A DNA stretch of 9,902 nt from Archangium sp. (lineage in GTDB: Bacteria; Myxococcota; Myxococcia; Myxococcales; Myxococcaceae). The stretch spans positions 1 to 9,902 of the forward strand of contig JAEUJR010000455.1 in NCBI GenBank assembly GCA_016793585.1, in the 5' to 3' direction. Below are positions 6,454 to 9,902 of the stretch, piece after piece; position 1 is the first letter of the stretch, and each line of letters opens with the position of its first letter. The notes beneath the pieces are model-generated. The model saw only the letters and a list, made by a program, of their open reading frames with translations. It did not search any database and was not told the origin of the DNA. Both the position numbers and the translations under genes were made by a program.

Positions 6454-7733
6454 CAGAGGCACCAGTAGTGAACTCGGCCAGCGGGGATCTTCTTCGGGTC
6501 GAGCGCGCTCTTCACGTCGACCAGCACGCCGCCGGGCTTGATGCGCGAGAGCAGGCTGTCGATGGGCATGTCGAGGTACTGCTTGTGCGAGACCGCGAGG
6601 ATCAAGGCGTCGAGATCGACCAGCTCGTCGAGCTTGCTGACCCCCAGGTTGTACTCGTGCTTCGTCTCGGCCGGGTCGGCGTAGGGGTCGGTGAGCATGG
6701 GCTCCATGCCGAACTCGCGCAGCTCGGTGAGAATGTCGGGCACCTTCGAGTTGCGAATGTCGGAGACGTCTTCCTTGAAGGTGAGGCCCATGACGCCGAC
6801 GCGCGCGCCCTTCACCGGCTTCTGCGCGTGAATGAGCAGCTTCACGGTGCGCTGGGCGATGTACGGCCCGATGGAGTTGTTGATGCGGCGGCCGGCGAGA
6901 ATGACCTGCGGCTGGTAGCCGAGCTGCTCGGCCTTGGTGGTGAGGTAGTACGGGTCGACGCCGATGCAGTGACCTCCGACGAGCCCGGGCGTGAACTTGA
7001 GAAAGTTCCACTTCGTGCCGGCGGCGGCGAGCACGTCACGGGTGCGAATGCCCATGCGGTCGAAGATCAGCGCGAGCTCGTTCATGAGCGCGATGTTCAA
7101 ATCGCGCTGCGTGTTCTCGATCACCTTCGCGGCCTCGGCGACCTTGATGCTGCTCGCGCGGTGCACGCCAGCGTCGATGATGGCGCCGTAGGTGGCGGCG
7201 ACGCGCTCGAGCGTCTGGTCGTCTTCGCCCGAGACCACCTTGGTGATGCGCTCGAGGGTGTGCAGCTTGTCGCCCGGGTTGATGCGCTCGGGGGAATAGC
7301 CGAGGAAGAAGTCACTGCGCGCGAGGCCCGAGACCTTCGCGAGGATCGGCCCGCAGATGTCTTCGGTGACGCCCGGGTACACGGTGGATTCGTAGACGAC
7401 GACGTCGCCCTTCTTGAGCGCCTTGCCGACCGTCTCGCTCGCCTTCACGACGGGCGTGAGATCGGGGCGGTTGTCGACGTCGACCGGCGTCGGTACCGCC
7501 ACCACGAAGAACGTCGCCTGCTTCAGCTTCGAGGCGTCGGCGGTGATCTCGAGCGGGACGGCCTTGAGCGTCGCGGAGTCGATCTCGCCCGTGCGATCGA
7601 AGCCCGACGCGAGCTCCTTCACCTTTGCCTCGTTGATGTCGAACCCGATGGTGCCCGGGAACTTGCGGGCAAAGCCCATCGCGACCGGCAACCCGACGTA
7701 GCCCAACCCGATGACGGCGACTCTCTCAGCCAT
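6453..7733 (-). CDS. tviB: UDP-N-acetyl-hexosamine 6-dehydrogenase, TviB/WbpO type
   Basis: This 426-residue protein belongs to the UDP-glucose/GDP-mannose dehydrogenase family, which uses NAD to oxidise C6 of the sugar twice to a uronic acid. It shows the Rossmann motif GLGYVG (9-14), VPTPVD, the YESTVYPGVTED and YSPERINPGD segments, KVIENTQRDLNIALMNELA in the central domain, and the catalytic cysteine C256 in GGHCIGVDPYYL. The TFKEDVSDIRNSKV segment opens the C-terminal UDP-binding domain. This set of motifs matches TviB and WbpO, which act on UDP-GlcNAc or UDP-GalNAc, more than plain UDP-glucose dehydrogenases; pairing with a WbpP-like epimerase supports UDP-GalNAcA as the product. ATG at 7733 has AGGAG 5 nt upstream. 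The frame is open further upstream without recognisable protein, so that extension is rejected. Substrate is inferred. Confidence 0.9.
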   Translation of the reverse strand: MAERVAVIGLGYVGLPVAMGFARKFPGTIGFDINEAKVKELASGFDRTGEIDSATLKAVPLEITADASKLKQATFFVVAVPTPVDVDNRPDLTPVVKASETVGKALKKGDVVVYESTVYPGVTEDICGPILAKVSGLARSDFFLGYSPERINPGDKLHTLERITKVVSGEDDQTLERVAATYGAIIDAGVHRASSIKVAEAAKVIENTQRDLNIALMNELALIFDRMGIRTRDVLAAAGTKWNFLKFTPGLVGGHCIGVDPYYLTTKAEQLGYQPQVILAGRRINNSIGPYIAQRTVKLLIHAQKPVKGARVGVMGLTFKEDVSDIRNSKVPDILTELREFGMEPMLTDPYADPAETKHEYNLGVSKLDELVDLDALILAVSHKQYLDMPIDSLLSRIKPGGVLVDVKSALDPKKIPAGRVHYWCL

Positions 7734-7818
7734 GCGCGCTCCTGTGATGGTGCTGGCCGGGGTTACCCCAAGCCTGAACGGTTTTCGACGGTTGCGTACC
7801 CGTCGGCGAACCCACGAT
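7734..7818 (-). other. Intergenic gap with two small hairpins ahead of the sugar-nucleotide genes
   Basis: This 85-bp gap holds a perfect 6-bp stem with an 8-nt loop (CGACGG 7786-7791, CCGTCG 7800-7805) and a GGGG-TTA-CCCC stem (7759-7769). Neither is followed by a T tract on either strand, so I do not call an intrinsic terminator. They could shape the leader of the dehydrogenase mRNA or be chance in GC-rich DNA. The gap is the most likely place for a promoter of the three sugar genes, but I see no convincing -35/-10 pair. The dehydrogenase Shine-Dalgarno AGGAG lies at the left end. Confidence 0.3.
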
Positions 7819-8403
7819 TCACGCTGGCGGCGGGTCGTGCGGAGGCTCTTCGGGCGGCGGAGCACCCATGGCGCGGAGCCGGCCTCCGGGCAGGTTCAGG
7901 TGCGCGAGCGCCCGGGCGGCGAAGGCCTTCGTGATCGCGTCGTGGAGCGGCTTCTCGGCCTCTCTCCCCGGCTCCGCGACCCATTGATCGACCTCGAGCG
8001 GCGTCGCCAGGAAGGTGTTGAGGAAGAAGAAGACCGCGGCCGGCAGCATCGGGAGCAGCAGCACCAGCTCGCGGCGAACCAGCGCGTGCACCGCGAAGAC
8101 GGGAACGAGCAGCAGCAACGCGAGGGCGATCGCCCGCAGCATGCGGCTCCACTCCTTCGCGCTGGTGCGCTGCGTGTAGAAATAGGGGTACTTCGAGAGC
8201 CAGGCGCGCGTGGGTTCGTCGAAGCCGTCGACGATCTCGGCGTGCTCGGTGGCGAAGCCCTTGCGCGCCTTCTCCATGCGCTGCCAGAGCGCGAACAGGG
8301 TCAGCACCTCCATCGCAGCGAACGGAGCCGCGCCCCACATCGGCATGCACGCCCAGATCGCCCAGCTCACGACGAAGACCATCTGCAGCATCTTCAGGTT
8401 CAT
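7819..8403 (-). CDS. Membrane protein of unknown function with four predicted helices
   Basis: I do not recognise this 194-residue protein. Two hydrophobic segments lie near the N-terminus (about 6-22 and 24-40), followed by a polar, partly charged stretch (41-87) rich in aromatic residues around KYPYFYTQR. Two more strongly hydrophobic segments follow (about 88-109 and 113-134), then a soluble tail ending in a proline-rich string. This suggests four membrane helices with both ends on the same side. The ATG at 8403 overlaps the stop of the DTW gene (TGATG) and its own Shine-Dalgarno is weak, so translation is probably coupled. The frame continues upstream without a start inside it that makes sense, as an arginine-rich shadow of the DTW gene. 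Hydrophobic pattern, coupling and codon bias support a real gene; no function is claimed. Confidence 0.75.
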   Translation of the reverse strand: MNLKMLQMVFVVSWAIWACMPMWGAAPFAAMEVLTLFALWQRMEKARKGFATEHAEIVDGFDEPTRAWLSKYPYFYTQRTSAKEWSRMLRAIALALLLLVPVFAVHALVRRELVLLLPMLPAAVFFFLNTFLATPLEVDQWVAEPGREAEKPLHDAITKAFAARALAHLNLPGGRLRAMGAPPPEEPPHDPPPA

Positions 8404-9659
8404 CAGCGGGCTCGTTTCGGAGGCAGGGCGTCGGTGGCGCGCCCCTCGCGGGCGACCCGGGTGACGGCGGCGACGGCGTCGAGCCGACGAATGGCGCGGC
8501 CCTTTCCAGCGGGCAGCTCGAGGCCGAGCCGTGCTGCACACGCCTCGACCGAGCCTGGGCGACCCGCGTTGAGCTGGCAGAGCTTCGCGCGAACGTCGAC
8601 GAACGCTGGCGGGGGCTGCCCCTCGTGCTCGAGCAGATCGCGGCAGTAGCGCCCCCAACCGACGAGCGTGTCGTTTGGCGTGACGAAGCGACTCCATCGT
8701 TCGAGCACGGCTGCGCGCGGCTCGGCGCCATCGAGCGCGCTGGCAGGCAGATCGAGGTGCAGCGGAACACTCGGCGCGAGTGGACGGAGCGGGCGAAGGA
8801 GCGCTTCGAACCGTTCTCCGGTCGACAGCCGCTCGGCCACCAACTGCACCAACTCGGGCTCGCCCGGCGGAGCGTCGACGGCGTCGAGCGGCCAGGCGTT
8901 GGCTTCACCGAAGACGGCGACGAGCGAGGCGTTGGGGTCCTTCAGGTCGGCCAGCGGGTCGACGCGAACCGAGTTGCGGTTCTTGAGGCGGGCGTGGCGC
9001 GTTCGTTTGCCGTTCGAGTTCGCGTACTCCAGCTGCCGCTCCACCATCGCGTCGAAGGCGGTGAGAATCGGGCGGAACTTGCCGGGAGCGCGCTCGAGTT
9101 TCTCGAGCACGATGGCGGTCGCCTCGATGGTCGAGACGAAGTCGTCGTCGGGCTCGGCGCGAATGCGGTAGCGGCTGGGCGCATCAGGGCGAAAGGCCAC
9201 CCGCGGCAACTTCGAGAGCAGCGGGCAGTTGATGACGACCTTGCGGGCGTTCGACCACGTGCCGTCGATGACGACGAGCGTCTCGGGAGGGACTTCGATG
9301 GCGTCGGCGTCGAGCGCGTCTTCCGTGGGGAAGAGCACCGCGGTTCCGGGGCGACGGCAGGCGTCTTCGAGCGCTGGGGTCCCCGTGGCGGTCAACGCGA
9401 CGTGCAGCTCGGAGTTCGGCAGCGAGAGGTGCGCCATTCGGCACGTGCTGACGGGCACGCGGAACTCGCGCGGGTGTTGAATGAAGACGACGTGGGTTCG
9501 GCTGGGAACCTTCGTCACCGCGTCGCACCAGCAGACAAGCTTCGGGCGCCGGCAGCGCAGACAGAGTTCACGGAAGGTGTCGGCAGCAGGTGCTTCCATC
9601 GTCGGCGGGCCTTGTGCCGTGCCCCGAGAATCGGTGCAAGGCGGGCGAGCGTGGGGCAT
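8403..9659 (-). CDS. DTW-domain protein (tRNA-uridine aminocarboxypropyltransferase family) fused to an exonuclease-like domain
   Basis: This 418-residue protein has two parts. Residues about 30-225 form a DTW domain: cysteines C33, C36, C43 and C45 (CX2C..CXC), HPRE at 62-65, the signature DGTW at 132-135, and YRIRAEP then STIEA at 164-180. Family members TapT and TuaA of E. coli transfer the aminocarboxypropyl group from SAM to tRNA uridine (acp3U). Residues about 245-405 look like a DEDDh 3'-5' exonuclease fold: AVFGEANAW (248-256), GERFEALLRP, VGWGRYCRDLL (333-343), SVEACAARLGLELP. The expected DXE aspartate, the aspartate of the WG-YD motif and the late histidine all appear replaced, so nuclease activity is doubtful. 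The start at 9659 has GGGGAGG 8 nt upstream; the ATG at 9599 gives 398 residues, keeps both domains and has a poor Shine-Dalgarno. The 20 extra residues look unstructured, so the start is unsettled. The four-helix membrane gene follows by overlap. Confidence 0.85.
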   Translation of the reverse strand: MPHARPPCTDSRGTAQGPPTMEAPAADTFRELCLRCRRPKLVCWCDAVTKVPSRTHVVFIQHPREFRVPVSTCRMAHLSLPNSELHVALTATGTPALEDACRRPGTAVLFPTEDALDADAIEVPPETLVVIDGTWSNARKVVINCPLLSKLPRVAFRPDAPSRYRIRAEPDDDFVSTIEATAIVLEKLERAPGKFRPILTAFDAMVERQLEYANSNGKRTRHARLKNRNSVRVDPLADLKDPNASLVAVFGEANAWPLDAVDAPPGEPELVQLVAERLSTGERFEALLRPLRPLAPSVPLHLDLPASALDGAEPRAAVLERWSRFVTPNDTLVGWGRYCRDLLEHEGQPPPAFVDVRAKLCQLNAGRPGSVEACAARLGLELPAGKGRAIRRLDAVAAVTRVAREGRATDALPPKRAR

Positions 9660-9664
9660 AGAAT
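9659..9664 (+). promoter_or_regulatory. Possible -10 box for rsmE
   Basis: TAGAAT on the plus strand lies 22 bp before the GTG start of rsmE, which would give a short leader. There is no clear -35 box at the expected distance. If the DTW gene starts at 9659 this box overlaps its start codon; if it starts at 9599 the box lies in an 87-bp divergent intergenic space. Only a suggestion. Confidence 0.25.
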
Positions 9665-9667
9665 CGA

Positions 9668-9674
9668 CCTCCCC
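9668..9674 (-). promoter_or_regulatory. Candidate Shine-Dalgarno for the DTW gene
   Basis: On the minus strand GGGGAGG stands 8 nt before the ATG at 9659. It is the strongest ribosome-binding sequence near this gene and the main reason for preferring 9659 over the internal ATG at 9599, whose upstream sequence has only a distant AAGG. Confidence 0.45.
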
Positions 9675-9686
9675 CATCGGGGCTCC

Positions 9687-9902
9687 GTGAACCTGCTCCT
9701 GCTTCAGCCTGGCGAAGTCGACGCAGCTGGCGTGGCGGTGCTGCGTGACCGCCGTCTGGTGCATGCCCGCGAGGTCCTGCGGGTGAGTGATGGCGATACT
9801 GTGCGGGTGGGCGTTCGTGGTGGAGCGCTCGGCACCGCGACGGTCAGCGCGCAATCGAAGACCGAGTTGGTCTTGCAGGTCACTGCGAACGAGCCTCCGC
9901 CG
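9687..9902 (+). CDS. rsmE: 16S rRNA (uracil-1498-N3)-methyltransferase RsmE, N-terminal part (runs off right edge)
   Basis: A GTG start at 9687 opens a frame of 72 codons to the window edge. It reads MNLLLLQPGEVDAAG, then RRLVHAREVLRVSDGDTVRVG and GGALGTATV. This is the small PUA-like RNA-binding domain that begins RsmE proteins, with the H-X3-VLR-X3-GD pattern. The family methylates N3 of U1498 in 16S rRNA using SAM through a C-terminal SPOUT knot, which lies outside the window. No ATG or other start occurs in frame close upstream, and a GGGG stretch 4 nt before the GTG is a weak Shine-Dalgarno. It is divergent from the DTW gene. Identification rests on the N-terminal domain only. Confidence 0.82.
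   Translation, partial: MNLLLLQPGEVDAAGVAVLRDRRLVHAREVLRVSDGDTVRVGVRGGALGTATVSAQSKTELVLQVTANEPPP

Noticed and set aside
6454..7011. Upstream extension of the WbpP-like frame to 7011
   Set aside because: It lies wholly inside the dehydrogenase gene in another frame and is Arg/His-rich; the family N-terminus begins at the ATG at 6453.
7786..7805. Perfect 6-bp hairpin as an intrinsic terminator
   Set aside because: No run of T follows it on either strand, and a stem this short is expected by chance in GC-rich DNA.
7734..7865. Upstream extension of the dehydrogenase frame to 7865
   Set aside because: The added 44 residues are Arg-rich, run into the neighbouring gene, and precede a start with a good AGGAG site at 7733.
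6468..7934. A 488-codon plus-strand open frame opposite the dehydrogenase
   Set aside because: It is the antisense shadow of a gene with clear catalytic motifs; the translation shows no family features.

Overview
This window is gene-dense, high-GC bacterial DNA. Nine of the ten coding regions lie on the minus strand and one starts on the plus strand at the right edge. Gene content (a Tat-exported molybdopterin enzyme, a multihaem cytochrome c, sugar-nucleotide enzymes, tightly coupled genes) and the strongly GC-biased codon use suggest a Myxococcota-type or related former deltaproteobacterial chromosome. That placement is inference; there is no rRNA or marker gene here to fix it. No tRNA, rRNA, CRISPR array, insertion sequence, or gene-free stretch over 300 bases was found.

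Layout, in transcription order on the minus strand (right to left): (1) a two-domain protein with an N-terminal DTW domain (tRNA aminocarboxypropyltransferase family) and a C-terminal domain resembling a degenerate DEDDh exonuclease (8403-9659); (2) a translationally coupled four-helix membrane protein of unknown function (7819-8403); (3) an 85-bp gap with two small hairpins; (4) three sugar-nucleotide genes joined by TGATG overlaps: a UDP-HexNAc 6-dehydrogenase of the TviB/WbpO type, a UDP-GlcNAc 4-epimerase of the TviC/WbpP type and a GalE-like epimerase (4517-7733); (5) only 9 bp later, a cytochrome c with 12 predicted haem sites and an N-terminal membrane anchor or signal (2846-4507); (6) a 67-bp AT-rich gap with a perfect dyad; (7) a Tat-exported molybdopterin catalytic subunit of the PsrA/PhsA type, its four-cluster [4Fe-4S] subunit, and the first 12 codons of a third gene that runs off the left edge (1-2778). 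On the plus strand, rsmE (16S rRNA m3U1498 methyltransferase) begins at 9687, divergent from the DTW gene.

How they may work together: the dehydrogenase and the WbpP-like epimerase would together make UDP-N-acetylgalactosaminuronic acid for a surface polysaccharide, with the third epimerase supplying another precursor. The molybdopterin, iron-sulfur and (presumed) membrane subunits look like a complex iron-sulfur molybdoenzyme, periplasmic or membrane-facing, that reduces or oxidises a sulfur-type or other small substrate. The multihaem cytochrome would carry electrons to or from it across the periplasm. The polysaccharide and respiratory blocks sit on one strand with almost no gap between them, which may be simple adjacency or co-transcription. 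The points most worth a second look are the DTW/pseudo-exonuclease fusion, the cytochrome-molybdoenzyme cassette with its AT-rich dyad, and the coupled unknown membrane protein.
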